Positions 20,481 to 33,050 of a DNA stretch of 64,000 bases are shown here, piece by piece. How positions within the stretch are numbered: position 1 is the first letter of the stretch; each line of letters starts with the position of its first letter. The notes beneath the pieces were generated by a model, which was not told the DNA's origin, made no database searches, and saw only the letters and a list, made by a program, of their open reading frames with translations. This stretch comes from Staphylotrichum longicolle. Its lineage: Eukaryota > Ascomycota > Sordariomycetes > Sordariales > Chaetomiaceae. The DNA lies in contig JAHCVI010000004.1 of the NCBI GenBank assembly GCA_019096155.1, positions 558,001-622,000 on the forward strand. Direction: 5' to 3'. A program made the position numbers and the translations under genes.

Positions 20481-20904
20481 TAGGGGTTCTAGCTATCTCA
20501 ATATCTTCTTCCAAGGACGATAGCGGATAGGCAGCGCCGTACTAGCGCCTAGAGTATAGGGACGATCTTAGAGCGCCTTTCGAAGAATCGCCGTAGGATA
20601 GATAAGTCTATTACTAAGATGCTATTCCGCTAGTTGGAATGGTTATAGTGTCCCCCCTATAGCGTTTGTATAGCGGCGGCTAGACAATATTATCCTCGTT
20701 ATATTTAGTGTCGCTATATATACTAGGATAGTAGTGTTCTTTATTATTAGTATTGCGATATCGACAATGGCTAAGGCTATACTACGACGCTATTCCGCTA
20801 GTTGTTACGTTATAGTAGCTAGTAGTGTATTGTAGATTGACCTAGTCTTGGCTAGTAGGTGACTATATCCGTAGGCTAGTATTGGCTAGCTTACAGTCGT
20901 TATT
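20481..20904. other. RIPped sequence, no gene recognised
   Basis: TpA-rich sequence with internal near-repeats (CTATTCCGCTAGTTG occurs twice). No protein could be recovered. Confidence 0.35.
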
Positions 20905-21345
20905 CCCTTCGTTGTCTAGTAGCGTAGGTAAGCCTATTATATACGCTCGATCGTTGTCGTTATAGTAATTACAATGTCGAGGGAGACTATAGCTGCTAGA
21001 GCTTTGTTATAGATCAATACTACGACTAGGAATAGCGCTATATTGGCTATGGGGCTAAAGGTATAGCTTAGTAACTACCGAATCGAGCTCGCTAATGCTC
21101 TCGTCTGGTATTTGACCAATCTAGGGGTTTAAAATATATAAGTATTTCTATTTATAAGCTACTTTAGGCTATACTATTGTAAAATATACTATAGAGAATA
21201 AGATAAATGCGCCTACGAGGATGTGCGACCTAGCCGCCTAGGACGTGCCGCCTGAAATGCACCTCTTAAATATACTACCTGAAATGCACCTTCTAGAATA
21301 TACTACCTAAACTATACCTCCTGAAATAAGCCTCTTTAACGTCCC
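20905..21345 (+). repeat. RIPped minisatellite arm (right), inverted relative to 18.27 kb
   Basis: This is the reverse-complement counterpart of 10319-10735. Landmarks are CGCTCGATCGTTGTCGTTAT, TTTGACCAATCTAGGGG and the repeated GCCGCCTGAAATGCACCTC. The minisatellite part (21225-21345) is inverted relative to 18270-18450, so the two arms bound about 3.1 kb. Confidence 0.75.
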
Positions 21346-23094
21346 TTCTCGCCCCCTCCTAAGCCTAGATCTATAAATAAATATCTTCTAATCTTATAGT
21401 AAGTATAATACCAAGCTGCGAAAGTACGAGTTTTACAAGGTAGGCTAGGCCGAGACCAAGTATCTCAACTGCTATATATAGGCACGCTATCCGAACGAGG
21501 CCTATAACCAAGGCCTAGAGTTCTGAAATTTAAAGCCCTACTTCTCAATATCTTAAATACTACAAGCCTACTAGCCCTTTATTTCCTTGGTTCTAGTCCT
21601 AGCAATCTAGCTACCAGTATGCTAGTTTCGTATAGTCAAAGTATATACTATCTTTCTAGATCTACCAAGAATTGTATTTAGACTCGGGGTAAGGGCGACG
21701 ATGGCGGGTTATAAACTTGCAACTTTCTATAATAGAGGGGAGGCCTAAATGCCGATACTTCTTGTACTATAGCGTCCCCTATCGATATATTGTAGCCTAA
21801 GGAATTGTTAGAGTAGGTGCTATTTACTTAGAAAATGGTTATTTACTTAGCTACTTATTAAAGTACGATGGAGCTAAGAGGTGTTGATTCTAGAGGAGAG
21901 GTAGCTAAGATCGAAGGTGTTTAAATGAAGAAAGTAATATAGAGATTAAAGACTATTCGCTAAAGAGTATTGAAGGATATTCTTATATACTATTTAAGCC
22001 CTATTAGAATCCTCTATCTTTATCTTTTAGTTCTATTATTAGATTATAGCCAACCTCTCCTTTAAAAATAGCCCTGATAACCTCAACCCGGCCTTATCTA
22101 ACCTGCCGGCCCTATTACCGCCGCCGGCCCTATCCCTACTACCGGCCTTATCCCTACCGCTAGCTTCATCCCCGATGAATAGCCTTATCCCCGCTGCTTT
22201 ATTTGTGATGATCAAGTTGGATAATACTATCTAGTACTACGTGATAGGCCTTTAGTCGGCTGTTTCGATGCCTTGCGATGTAGATAGTTCTACAATACTC
22301 CATTGTCCATTCCCTCGCCCGAGGAGTTTAGATATAACGTTCCGTACCTTCTACGGAAGTGTTCGTATACGGCATACAAGCTTCTAGGTATAGAACCATC
22401 CTCTCTTCTCCGACTTATAAATAGAAGATAGATGAGCTTGGCTAGCCTGGAAGTCTTTCCTAATAGAAATAATACGGGAGCCTCTAAGTGGTTTATAGGT
22501 TCTTCCAGAGTATATTATAGCCTAACACTTATATAGGAGTCTAGTAGGGTATATGAGTATAACACTATGTCAGTTCTTGGGATACTTACTTAGGCTCGTC
22601 AGGGCATTTCTCAAACGATAGCTAAGAGCTAAGCTCAGAATACTCGTCAAAAGATTGATATATATTATCAAGAAGGGTGGCGACGCCGCTGTATTTCGTA
22701 TAAGCATCTATTGTAGAGGTAATAAGAAGAGGTGTTGAGCGATAGTTTAATTGACCTAGTTAGGGGCTTATATACTATATATATACCTATTTTAGGCCTC
22801 TTGGCACTCACGCCGTTCTTGTACTTCGCTACCTTCTAACCTAAGATAGAGAAGAAGTATACCCCTATAGAGTGCCTTTTAGCTATACCCCCTGACTATA
22901 CCCCCTAGCTATACCCCCTAGCTGATAGAATTAATGATAGATATACTAGCTCGTCGGTTATTATATAGGCGGCTTTCCCATCTTAGAGAGGTGCGAGGTT
23001 GCAAAGCCAAAACGGAGGAGACCTTACGCCGAAGCGTCCTATAAGAAGAGAGGTTTACTCTAGCCGGGGCTGACGGGACTACTCAGCTATAGAT
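21346..23094. other. RIPped region with short tandem repeats
   Basis: Bases 22085-22200 hold an 18-bp-type array (CCGGCCTTATCCCTAC) related to those at 9.83 and 34.15 kb; on the minus strand it codes Asp-Lys/Glu-Ala repeats. Bases 22883-22923 are three 13-bp units (CTATACCCCCTAG). A plus frame at 22.3-22.75 kb (QFLGYLLRLVRAFLKR) looks coding-like but I do not recognise it. Confidence 0.45.
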
Positions 23095-25794
23095 ACTATC
23101 CGATTAGTTGATATGCTCCCCGCTTCCCGCTTTAGTAGGGGCCTTGCTCCGCCCAATCTACAATCTCCGGATCTTCCTACTAATTGCAACTCCACCCGTC
23201 ACGCGAGCTACATGGTATCATTCGTACGCAATGCCCGACCACTAGCATTGTCGAGTTGGTATAGGCAGCTACCTACTACTTTTAGATGGGATAACCCGAA
23301 TCGTAAAGGACTTTACGTTCAGACTTCGAGGATAGATTATACCCCCGGATAGTACTAAGTGGGTTATATAATGTATGGTGCCTGCGATCAACCTTCTATA
23401 CGAGCCAATCAAGGGTTTAGATACTTTAGGATAGTTTCTGATCCGGGTCGTTTGCGTTATACCGTATCTACTAGACCGTAGAAGAGGGGTATACTACCTA
23501 TTCTCTATTTATAACTTGCTAATAGCGAGTAAAGAGATCTAAGGAAAGTAGGTATAATATGGGCAAGATGCTCTAGGGCTAGTAAAGGAGGAACTCTATA
23601 CCTGTTTCGTCATCCCTAGGCGTCGACGACTAATGTGATACTGCCTGCCCGGCCCCTTGTTTACTGCTTAGAAAATAACCGGAAAATGTAAGGCTTCCAT
23701 CTATATATACCTTTCCCGCAGTGCTCTTGTAATATTATTATTATAGTCGTGTACGCTATAGTAAAGAACCGTAGTTACGCCCGATATAGCGTACCTAGCT
23801 GCCCTGCTGCTGCCTAGAAGCAAGCCTTTGTCCTAGGCCTTTAGGATGTATCTAGATCTCGAGTTAGACGATAATTCCTTCTTGACGCTCGACCGGGCTT
23901 TATAAGCTGACCGCCTTTGTCTTTCCGCCCTAAAGGAGGTTACTCGCTACTAGGGCTAATAAGTTATTCGATATTACTGGTGGGCCTTTAAGGGGGAAAG
24001 CTATTGCAATTGGCTTTGTACTGTAGTATATAAAGTGTTCTACTAGGGCGACGCTATATTAGTCTTAAACTAGTCGATTCTCTAACGATCCTGCAATGTC
24101 TAGTAGCGACTGATATAGGCCTTAGTAAACCCGATCGAACCATATAACTTAGTATACCTCAAGGCTTGGTCTCCAGATCTATCTCGCTATAAGAAGCTAC
24201 CTTTCGACGATATATTATACTACCTTGGATTCGATGGTTTTAGTCTTTTAGTCTATAAGGATTTCGCTATCGTCTTGCCTCTAGTCGATAGAGCTAGTAG
24301 TTTTGGCTTTTCAAGCCCCCCTAAAGACTACTCCAACACCTTTGCAAAGCCGCTACCTTAGGCGGTCGATGATATGCGTTGTAAAGATACGTCTTATAGC
24401 GCTATGCTTGGGCTTAAAGAGTACCCTCCCAAAGGTAGTGAATAAACCCTAAGAGTATATAGGATCTACTAACTTATATCTAGATACCAAGCCCTACGAT
24501 GCCGGGGAGTTAGATACCGAAGGTAATAGACTTAGGAGACTGCCACTTGGCGTGAGTAAGCTACGGTTTATCTACAATGGCGATCTACACCCTAGTTAAC
24601 GACCTCCGTTTAGTATGTATTTCGACTATAAGTATACGTAGCTATATATGCCGTACCTATATAACTCTATCCCTCGTTCCTTCGACGATATATCCGCCTC
24701 GACTAGCCTATAGTCGTATAGCACTCGAACCGCCTCGGTAAAGCCGAGCATATCCCTTGTCAGTTCTTAGAACTATTGCGGGCCGCTAGAGCGGCCCTCG
24801 AGCAGCAGCTCGAACTACAAATCCTCGTTACTAAAGTAAGCCTAGAGCCGTAGTAGCCTTATAGACGTTATATTCTACCGCTCTACCTATGTATACGAGA
24901 TGTCCTATATAGAGTATAGGGCCTGGTTTTTATATAAGAGGAGCCTTAGGATAGTCTTCTATAGGCGGAGCTACGACGTTCGATATATCTCGAGGTATTT
25001 AGCGAAAGTCGTCGCTACGTTATCGATATAAGCGCTGGCGGTCGAGAGGGCGAGCGGGAGCCTGTCTAGTTCCTATATAAGTTGAAGTGCGGCGGTATCT
25101 ATAGACTGCGTTTAGTCTAGTTTTCATTCCATTTGCATTCTATCCGAAGTCGTTATATACTACTATATAAATCGTATCTATTCGAAGAGTGAACCAAAAT
25201 CTCCAGGCTATCGTTAAGGTCTTTTAGCTTCCTAAGTGGGATACGATAGCCGATTGTAACTCTAGATAACCGCGTCGTAATAAAGACAGCGCCGTAATAT
25301 ATGTCGGGTAGAAACGGCCAGATATTGTAGCCTTTAGTAAGGTTCGTATCTCTATCGCCTTCTATACCTCCGCTCTATCCTTGGTTTGGCTCGTTTTCAT
25401 CCCCGCCTAGCCTCGGATTATCGTAGTTGTCGTAGATAATCAGCTAGCGGCTGTTCCTACTATTGTCAAGCTACTGCTTGACAGCCTATACCGCTTCACT
25501 AAGGTCACGGCTCTCTACTGTATTTTTAATATAGACGACCGTCGGGTATTCGTCTAAAATACGGTCGGCGACTCTTGCGAATCCCTACCTTAGCGACGTC
25601 TCGTCTCTAGTTTCAAGGACTCTACGGCACGGCGCTATAGACGGCGGCACTTGAAGGGGATAAGGAGACCGTGGTGATATTACTCGAGAAAGGGGCCGAC
25701 ATTATCGAAGTCTAGGTCAGTTATAAAAAGTATTAGATAGGTAAAAGGGTAGTAGTTTGCAAATAGGAGCAGGAGTGGGTAGGCGTAAGGCAGG
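23095..25794. other. RIPped region, unidentified
   Basis: After the direct repeat shared with 18.05 kb (23095-23310), about 2.4 kb shows long alignable frames with many TAG codons. A plus frame around 25.1-25.6 kb reads QLAAVPTIVKLLLDSL and FTKVTALYCIFNIDD-like residues. The segment clearly derives from coding DNA, but I cannot name the family. Confidence 0.4.
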
Positions 25795-25862
25795 CAAACC
25801 ATAGTACAACGCCGAAAATGCGTAATAATATTCAAATCCAGTATCAATAACTGCATTAGAAT
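25795..25862. repeat. About 65-bp repeat shared with 47.02 kb
   Basis: TAGTACAACGCCGAAAATGC, then TCAAATC-AGTATCAAT-ACTGCA, recurs at about 47027-47090 in the same orientation. It may mark a shared 3' flank or element end. Confidence 0.7.
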
Positions 25863-27218
25863 CCCGGTTATAATGGTGACAAGACCTACATTTCTAAACT
25901 CAAGGGTTCAGGATCTGGGGCAGCGCGCCCTGTGCTGTGCCAATGTCTGCCAAGGCGCTAACCTACTCCACATTGGCGCCTATACTCTTCGAAACTAGGA
26001 AATCGCTACTAGGCCTATGCCGCTTAGAAGCGAGTGTCTCGTGCATAAGGTTCTTCCATTAGAAACGGAGGATCGTATTATTGGCATTACCAGGTTATCC
26101 AAGTCGGCCAGAATCATCACTGAAAATGCTATACTCCTTAGGATCACGGCCCTTGTCGGTAAGTAGGATAAGGGGCTTAGGTTAGTGGCCGGCTGGTATA
26201 TTTGAGCGGGCTTGTATAGAGTTGAAAGTCTCCTACACCGTCAACGCTGCTTCTTCAAATATATCGCGGAACTCTATAGTACCTGAAGCGGCGGAGTATC
26301 AGTGGGGAGGTAGATACGGAGACACAAGGACAACGGAACTATAGGTTAGTCAGCTATTGGTATATGCGGCGCTTAACCCTATATATGCTACCTATTGACA
26401 AATGGTGTGTTAGTACGTTCGCTTCCGCTTAAGGTATTAACAAAGTCTATTGGAATAGACTTCGTTTATGCTTGATTAATGCCTTAGGCAGTACAATTTT
26501 AGGCTGATCTCCTTCCCTCTCCTTCAATCAAGTTCGCTAGGAAAATAGGGAGACTGAGCTTGCAACCCTTATTATCATCTCCCTTAATATAACTCTCCCC
26601 TAGGCTAGGAGCTGAGAGGACCTAGAACAGCACAAGGAGTGCGAGGTTGTAGGCTATAGGATGAAGCTGCGACCCCTGAATGGGTAGATTATATAATTAT
26701 CGACTGTTAGCTAGGAGTAGGGCTATATAGGACCTGCGGTCCTACATAGCCAATAGGAAGAAACTGAACTGAACTGAACTAAACTGAGTAGGTCTGCCAA
26801 TAGTTTCGCTAAATCGGAACCTACTACCGTAGAGCCGCTCGCCAGCACCTAATCCGGGCAGAGCGCTAATGTCTTGCTTAGTGTTACGCTAGATGCCTGA
26901 TCTAGGTTTGATGCTATATCGGGAGTAGGAGAGCCTAGTGCCAGAGCCGAATCGGTTGATGGCTAAATTGCTATGGTATTAGAGATAGCGATTGTTACGG
27001 CGGGGGAGGATACTACAGTGGGAGTTGCTGGCGCGCAGGGGAGGCATTTTTCTAGGCTCACCTCACATTGGCAGGAGGGGGTCGGGCATATACTGGTTAG
27101 GCAAGCCTAACCCAAGGCAAGGCTAAGTGGCGAGACAAAGTCCAACTTCGCTCCTAACTTGCAATTCCTACTCAACTCTCTCTGTCGTTGATCTACCACT
27201 ACCCGGTAGAAACTAGAA
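25863..27218. mobile_element. Weakly RIPped spacer, possible 3' end of a LINE-type element
   Basis: CpA is commoner here than in the neighbours. Bases 26761-26790 form a short ACTGA simple repeat (GAACTGAACTGAACT) directly after GGACCTGCGGTCCTACATAG. Simple-repeat tails of this kind end some fungal Tad/CgT-type LINEs, and a LINE endonuclease fragment exists at 62.6 kb. No reverse transcriptase could be read. The last few hundred bases are the upstream region of the HET gene. Confidence 0.35.
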
Positions 27219-28890
27219 ATGCATCTCCTCTATACCACCAAGCTCCACCTCGACAAGTTCTAGCCCCCCGCTACCCCGCCCTACGCTATCCTATCCTATA
27301 CCTGGGCTGACGAGGAGGTCTTATTCTAGGATGTCTAGCAAGGGCTAGCCCAATTACGGCGGGGTTATAGGAAGGTGGCCGGCGCCTACGCACTAGTAGT
27401 ACAAGACGGATTCGAATACCTTGTATATTGCTATTGATATATTCGGTTTACTATAATTCTAATGGCATTACTAGTAGATAGACATTTACTATATCGATAA
27501 GTCGAGTTCGGCCGAGCTCTCGGAAGCTATCAACTCTATATTCCGATGGTACCGCGACTCCGAAATGTGTTATACATTCCTAAGCGACGTGGACGCCGAC
27601 GAAAACCCCTACTCCGAGATAAGCAGCTTCCGTAAAGCGCGCTGGTTTACCTGCGGATGGACGCTATAAGAGCTTATTACGCCGGGCGTAGTCTACTTCT
27701 ACGGCGAGGGCTAGAAGTAGATCGGCTCGCGGGAGACGCTCCTCGAACTCATCGTCGACATTACCCGGATTAGCGCGAGCTACTTTACGTCTAGCGATCT
27801 CACCTAGTTCTCGGCCGTATAAAAGATGTTATAGGCCGCCGAACGCTAAACCACCCGTCTCGAAGACCAAGCCTATAGCTTACTAGGCCTATTTGATATT
27901 AATATGCCGCTTATATATGGCGAAGGCGAGCGCGCTTTCTAGCGGCTATAGGAGGAAATCCTCTGCCAGTTCGAAGATGACTCCCTCTTCACGTATGACG
28001 GCTTTGATATACTCGCTATATCGCCTTGGTAGTTCCGAGACTATGCGGCGATCACCCGCCCTGACGACGCCTGGCCATACCCCCACAACCCTACCCTCCT
28101 CTATAACCGCAACCTATCCCTTAACGGCGCCCGGATTATAATGACCTTCCCCGTCGCACGGCTCGATGGCACTGGCGGGCCTCCTACATCGGATATACTT
28201 GTAGTACTAAACTATGGTATGCCTAAGGCGGCGTCGATGTTAGTGCTAGTAGAGGAAAAGCGGGGTATCTAGTCTAGGAAGTAGGTCTTGATAGGGGTGG
28301 AGGTGCTAGCCATGCTAGGGTCGTACTATATCAAGAGTAGGACAGTGTCAATCGTACGCGCGAAGTAGGGTAGCAGCAGGGTATAGGAATGGTAGGAGGC
28401 ATATCGAGGGATGAATATACTTATGAATAGGGTGAAACTAGAACCAACTATAACGCTAGTTGTAGGGTTGCTACCGGGGTTGGCGACGGCGCAGGATGTA
28501 TTAAAGGATGCCATTATTATTAAAGGACTAGGAAAAACGTCGGGTTTTGAGGTATAGTCTATATATATAGTCGGGTTTCAGGCGGGCTAGTTAGGACGGA
28601 GCGATGAGGTTCACCTTATCCCTATCTATAGGGAGGACCAGGGGCAGTTGTATATTGTCTTCTCGTAGGCGGAGGGGCGGTCGTTTATAGTAACGCTAAG
28701 GCCGACAAGGACTTCGGTTAATGCGAATCTATATACGGATATCTCTCTGTAGAAAGGGGAGAATACTCTATCTTATATAGAGGGCTTGGAAAGGGATAGG
28801 AGGGAGAACAAAGGTGAGGAGCTGTACTACCGTGCTATGTAGTGGGTTGACGGCGAGGAAAGCGTGGTTGTTGAAGTGTAGAGCTGTAGG
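27219..28890 (+). pseudogene. HET-domain gene (short HET, DUF8212-like), RIPped
   Basis: From the ATG at 27219 the frame reads MHLLYTTKLHLDKF, then PPYAILSYTWADEEVLF, the start of the HET domain used by fungal incompatibility genes to trigger cell death. A short intron at about 27422-27480 (donor GTATAT, acceptor GATAG) restores frame into IDKSSSAELSEAINS, RDSEMCYTFLSDVDADENPY, GWTL-ELITPG and INMPLIYGEGERAF. The C-terminal part (ITLVVGLLPGLATAQDVL, NANLYTD, QWVDGEESVVVEV) matches the un-RIPped relative at 61.6-62.4 kb. Stops are TAG or TAA at Gln or Trp positions, and HTW has become YTW. It is non-functional as it stands. Confidence 0.85.
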
Positions 28891-28944
28891 CGAAGCAATG
28901 GCTAGTAGGTATATGTTTCTATAGCATAACCACTAGTAGGAGCC

Positions 28945-29070
28945 CAGCGGGGAGGGAGAGGTTAGGGGGGAGGGAGAGGTCAGGGAGGAGGGAGAGGTTG
29001 GGGGGAAGGGAGAGGTCGGGGAGGAGGGATAGGCTAGGGAAGAGGGAGAAGCCGGAAGGGGGGTTAAGGG
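28945..29070 (+). repeat. G-rich tandem repeat
   Basis: About six imperfect 19-21 bp units of the form GGGAGAGGTYRGGGRGGA lie just 3' of the HET gene. The strand asymmetry (almost no C) and the G-runs give it G-quadruplex potential. Confidence 0.75.
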
Positions 29071-29099
29071 TAGGAGTGATAGCCCGGCGGCGAGAGGGA

Positions 29100-30235
29100 G
29101 GCTAATATTCTCTACTCTCCCCTAATGGCTTAATAGGGCCGCTACACGACCTAGCTCACCAAGTATCAACGCGTCTCATCTACGCCTAGAAAACGGCCCT
29201 CCTCTGTAAACGTTATATACTGCACTCCTAAATATCTACTTTGTCGGTCGCTGAGTACGCGGCAACGCTTCTATAATAGAGGTATAATCTATATGATTGC
29301 ATTGCGCACCAAGGCCGCAGTTGGCCTCCATATATCAACGATACATCAATGACCTAAGACTCCCGGCGCTTATCGCTATTTCGGGACGGCCCTGCGTTCT
29401 TGGAGCAAGTCTAGTATCTACCTCGTCAAGCCGATAAACCAAGTCGACGAAATCGATAAGAGTGACTACCGCTACCCTTAAGAAGTCATCGGTGTATGAC
29501 AAAGCCTTCGAATAGCATCTCTATGACAACAATGTCTACCTATACGGCCAGAAATTGAAGCCGAAGAACAATATAGACTTGTACTAGCCAAGACCGTCGC
29601 TTTTAGTGTCGAAGTTCTCCAATGGTACTTTTAAATACTTCTAGGATAAACACGATCATCTAGGTTTTAAAGGAGATATAATACGCAAAATAATTCCAGT
29701 TATTGCTAGCAACGCGAACATCCCTAACAGTAGAGAGGCGCTTTTTAATAATCTCTAGTCGATTACTAATGGGGAGACTGTCGATGCGAAACCCGATTTC
29801 TAGGATAGAGTTCGTTTTGGTAATGTCGATAAGTACGTTAGAAAGGAGTTGGACTACCTCATCATCCCTACAAAGCATACGCGACGACTATATATAGCTC
29901 GACCTATTACGCCGGCACTGGCACGCTCCAGCTATACGCGTACCATTTTACGCCGCCGATTGCGCCAGGGGGGAGGCCCGAATACTATATAACTTAGGTC
30001 GATAGGTGGCAAATGACCGGCAACATCGGCACTTTTCGGCAAGGAGCAACGGCATTCCGAAATACAAGGGACTTGGCGCAAGGGCACCGCGACGGCTTCA
30101 TCTAGGCGGCGAACGTAAGAGTACGCCAGTCCGACGTGATGGCGCCGCCTGAAGTAGAAACTACGGTTGCCGTGGCGGAGCCTCAATCTAGTTTGCGAGG
30201 TAGTCTAGATCCCCAACACCTGTAATCCTGTCGGT
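29100..30235 (+). pseudogene. DUF7924-like fungal gene with internal deletion, RIPped
   Basis: Readable blocks on the plus strand are FKGDIIRKIIPVIASNANIP, SITNGETVDAKPDF, VRKELDYLIIPTKH, then YAYHFTPPIAPGGRPEYYIT and MTGNIGTFRQGATAFRNTRD. From memory of this fungal family, about 80 residues holding an ExK-type motif normally lie between the LIIPTKH and YAYHF blocks. Here the two blocks are joined near 29880, so that core is missing. The family is often drawn near PD-(D/E)XK folds, which is inference. Fewer CpA sites are lost here than in the neighbours. Confidence 0.5.
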
Positions 30236-31830
30236 ATACGTGTTGGAGTTGTAAGGCTTCCTATCGGACACTTTCTCCTCCAAGACGCATGCCATAGCCA
30301 TATATACCTGACCCTTCATCTGACCTAGGACTTTATACTACATTTTCCTTGTATGCTCAATACTTTCTTCATCCTCCTTGTCAATATAGATGTCGGGCAG
30401 TCTCTAGTTTAGATACGTATTGGGGTGCCCCGATTGGAAGCGTACTAGTATAGCAATGACATTGAAGTAATGCTAGTAGAGCCGGTAGATGGGCTTGCTG
30501 GAGCCGATGTATCGCTAGTTCTGGAAGAATCTATAGGGCTACATGCCGCCCTCGGTATGTAACAGCCAGTCGTGGAGGAACATCTCCGCGTGAACGATAG
30601 GGTCTAGCCTCTGCTTTAAATGTTATTCTAGCTTAGTATTTAGGCTATAGGGCTCGAGATCTATGGTATATCGTTTGTAAACCTTGGTCTATAACGGACC
30701 GCTAGGCGCGCGGTTGATGATAGCCTTGGCCGTCTCGGAGTTGAGATCTAGTGCCTTTGCGGGGTAAGACCCGCTAGAACGGAGAGACTCGACGTCAAAG
30801 TCGCGGAAGAGGTCGGTATCGGCCTAGATGCAGTAGGCATAAACGAGTGTCTGGACAGCGTACTAGTATAACAGGAGTTGCCCCATAGTATATCAGAGGG
30901 TCGACTAACAACCACCCTTGGCTATATTATTGTCCTCGACTACACGTACCTCGATATATCTCTACAATAGCGACTTCCGATTTTCATAGATGGTCTTGAT
31001 ACATTGCATCGTAGAATTGATATCTATTATTGTTTTTTAAGGTATTAGTTACTAATAACCTATACCTATATACTTGGATTTAGCAACGACTTATAGTTCT
31101 CGCTCTTCTAGCCGTCTTTGTTCGTATCTGGTAAATCGTACGCCTACTTCTCTAGTACTTCTCTTGCACTCCTCCCTATTTGTGTTTGTTAGTTTCCGCT
31201 GATATAGTATCTGATATATTCTTGCTAGGCACCCGGATATTTATTACTGTCTGATTGACTATTATCGTACCTCTTTATATAGGCTTCCAACGCCTTAGAA
31301 AGGGAGGTGAGATAGGATCGTATGCGGATAGTATTCTAATGCAAAACCTCCCGTATTAGCCATCCTTCTATTACCTTATCTAACTCGCTTGTATTTGCCT
31401 TAAGATTAGATTTGAGAATGCCAAGGACGGATATAAGACTAGCCTAAGCATTCTTCAAGGGAATAGCGGTCCTATGGTTTGATGCCAAGATATAGTAGAT
31501 CCGCCTATCTTACCAGATTATAGCGACAGTAGAAACCGTATTACCCTTGGGTTCGAAGTCGTATATCTAGGCTAACTTGTTGACAAACGTATAGAACATT
31601 TCCTCGGGAGATTGATTGGGATTTGGGGGGGCATCTAAAGCCTTCTAGGAGGTACCTCCGGGATAGACCTGATTGAGACATTCAAGGAGAACAAGCGGCG
31701 GAAAGAAAGTTCTCCGTAACCTAGCTTACTGAGCGTTATCGAGGGGCATATATTTGCCGGGAAAATCTAGCACCGCTTTAAGCTACATTAGCAAGAAATA
31801 GAGAGGTACAGAGGGGGGTCGCAAACAACT
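30190..31830 (-). pseudogene. OTT_1508-like deaminase gene, RIPped
   Basis: The minus strand shows an N-terminal region (QARLRRTFFPPLVLLECLNQ, EEMFYTFVNKLA, VSTVAIIW) and a deaminase core. In the core, ADTDLFRDFDVESLRSSGSY is followed by DPIVHAEMFLHDWL and RYIGSSKPIYRLY. The HAE motif (30584-30592) is the zinc/proton-shuttle signature of the cytidine-deaminase fold. In fungal OTT_1508-like deaminases SKPxCxxC supplies two zinc cysteines; here both are TAC Tyr codons (30485-30487 and 30476-30478). HAE and the Tyr codons are in one frame. Such domains act on nucleic acids in polymorphic toxins and are found beside fungal immunity genes. TAG stops at Gln or Trp positions and the loss of both zinc ligands make it dead. 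Confidence 0.65.
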
Positions 31831-31959
31831 CACCCATTCTCTCTATCGAATATTCTAACACCTTGTTTTCTATAGAATTATATTATATACCTCGGTAATG
31901 AGAAAAGTGAATCTAGTTGTTATCAAAGTCGAGCAGGGATCAGCGGATATTATCAATAC

Positions 31960-33050
31960 GATATAGGTGTAAAGAGTGGCTGGTTCCGTTAGTCTCTTCG
32001 GCAATTAACTCGTAGGTATTCCCAGTTTGGTTCTAAGCTTATTGTAGTAGAGGAAGAGGTTCGTATTCGTCTACCGAAAGATCGTGACTAGTTGGTGCCA
32101 AATAGGTAGTATGAGAAGATTCTTAGGATCTCATCTCAATCGTCTCTAGGATACGCTCTATCACGGTAGCTACCTTGCTATATTCCGGGTCTTAGAGGCC
32201 GGAGAAGCGGTACATGTCTATATAATTGCTTGAGATAAACCGGCGTATCTCGAGGGTAGGATTGTTTAGACAAGAAGACCGATCTTCGACGACCTTAGTC
32301 CCGAAAAGAGTACCTACTCTATACTCCTCTTGGAATGAGTAGATCGACTAGGTTCTTTCCTAGCATATAGCGGGGAACTCATCCCTTAGCTCCGTCAGGC
32401 GTTCCGAATCAGGTATAAGCGTATCGACGATTTGTTAGTTGACTTAGATGCCGAAGGCCTGAGCTAAGGCAGTAAGAATATAATAAAGGAAGTTCCTAGG
32501 ATCCGCCCCCCTGTATGGAGTGCCGAAGAAAATAATCGAGGACGTCTCTTCGAATATATTATAAAGTTAAGGCTTCGATAGCTGGTAGACTCGGGCTCTC
32601 CGGAGGGCTTCTTTGACCACGATGCCACCAAGACTATAGGCGATGAATACAATAGGCCGCCGTCTTTCGATCGGGCTCTTTTGCATTCATTGAAGCCGTA
32701 GAGCATCTCCTAGGTATAGTCGTAAACGGTCTTCTTGCTTACTAGCCCCTTAAGCTAGTGCCAAACCTTGGTATTGTATCTATACGTTAGGATCCGGGAG
32801 TTAGGGATGGTCTAGTAAGCGAGATCTTCTAGCTAGTAGATGTCCTGTATTTATTGCCCTATAGGCATAGCTTTGCCGCTACTATCCGCGTCGTCGGCCG
32901 TCGGTATATGGCTAGATCTTGAAAATCCTATAGCCAATGACGCTGTAGAGCAGAGGGCTGATAAGCTTCGACCGAAGAGCCTTGGAATCTTAGAACGCCT
33001 GCCCAATTCGCTAAGCTTATCTTAGACAGGCCGCTTTCCTATATTCTTTG
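31960..33050 (-). pseudogene. Alpha/beta hydrolase-type domain of an NLR-like protein, RIPped
   Basis: The minus frame reads GFNECKRARS, then PIVFIAYSLGGIVVKEALRR, IIFFGTPYRGADPRNF, LAQAFGIQVNQQIVDTL and DEFPAM. GxSxxG with the HRGA-type strand is the serine-hydrolase domain that often starts fungal STAND proteins. The residue before the nucleophile Ser is Tyr instead of the usual His (CAT-to-TAT). Reading continues to KVATVIERILETIEM near 32.1 kb. No NACHT follows: the next minus gene is the deaminase. Whether the two once formed one protein is unresolved. Confidence 0.65.
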
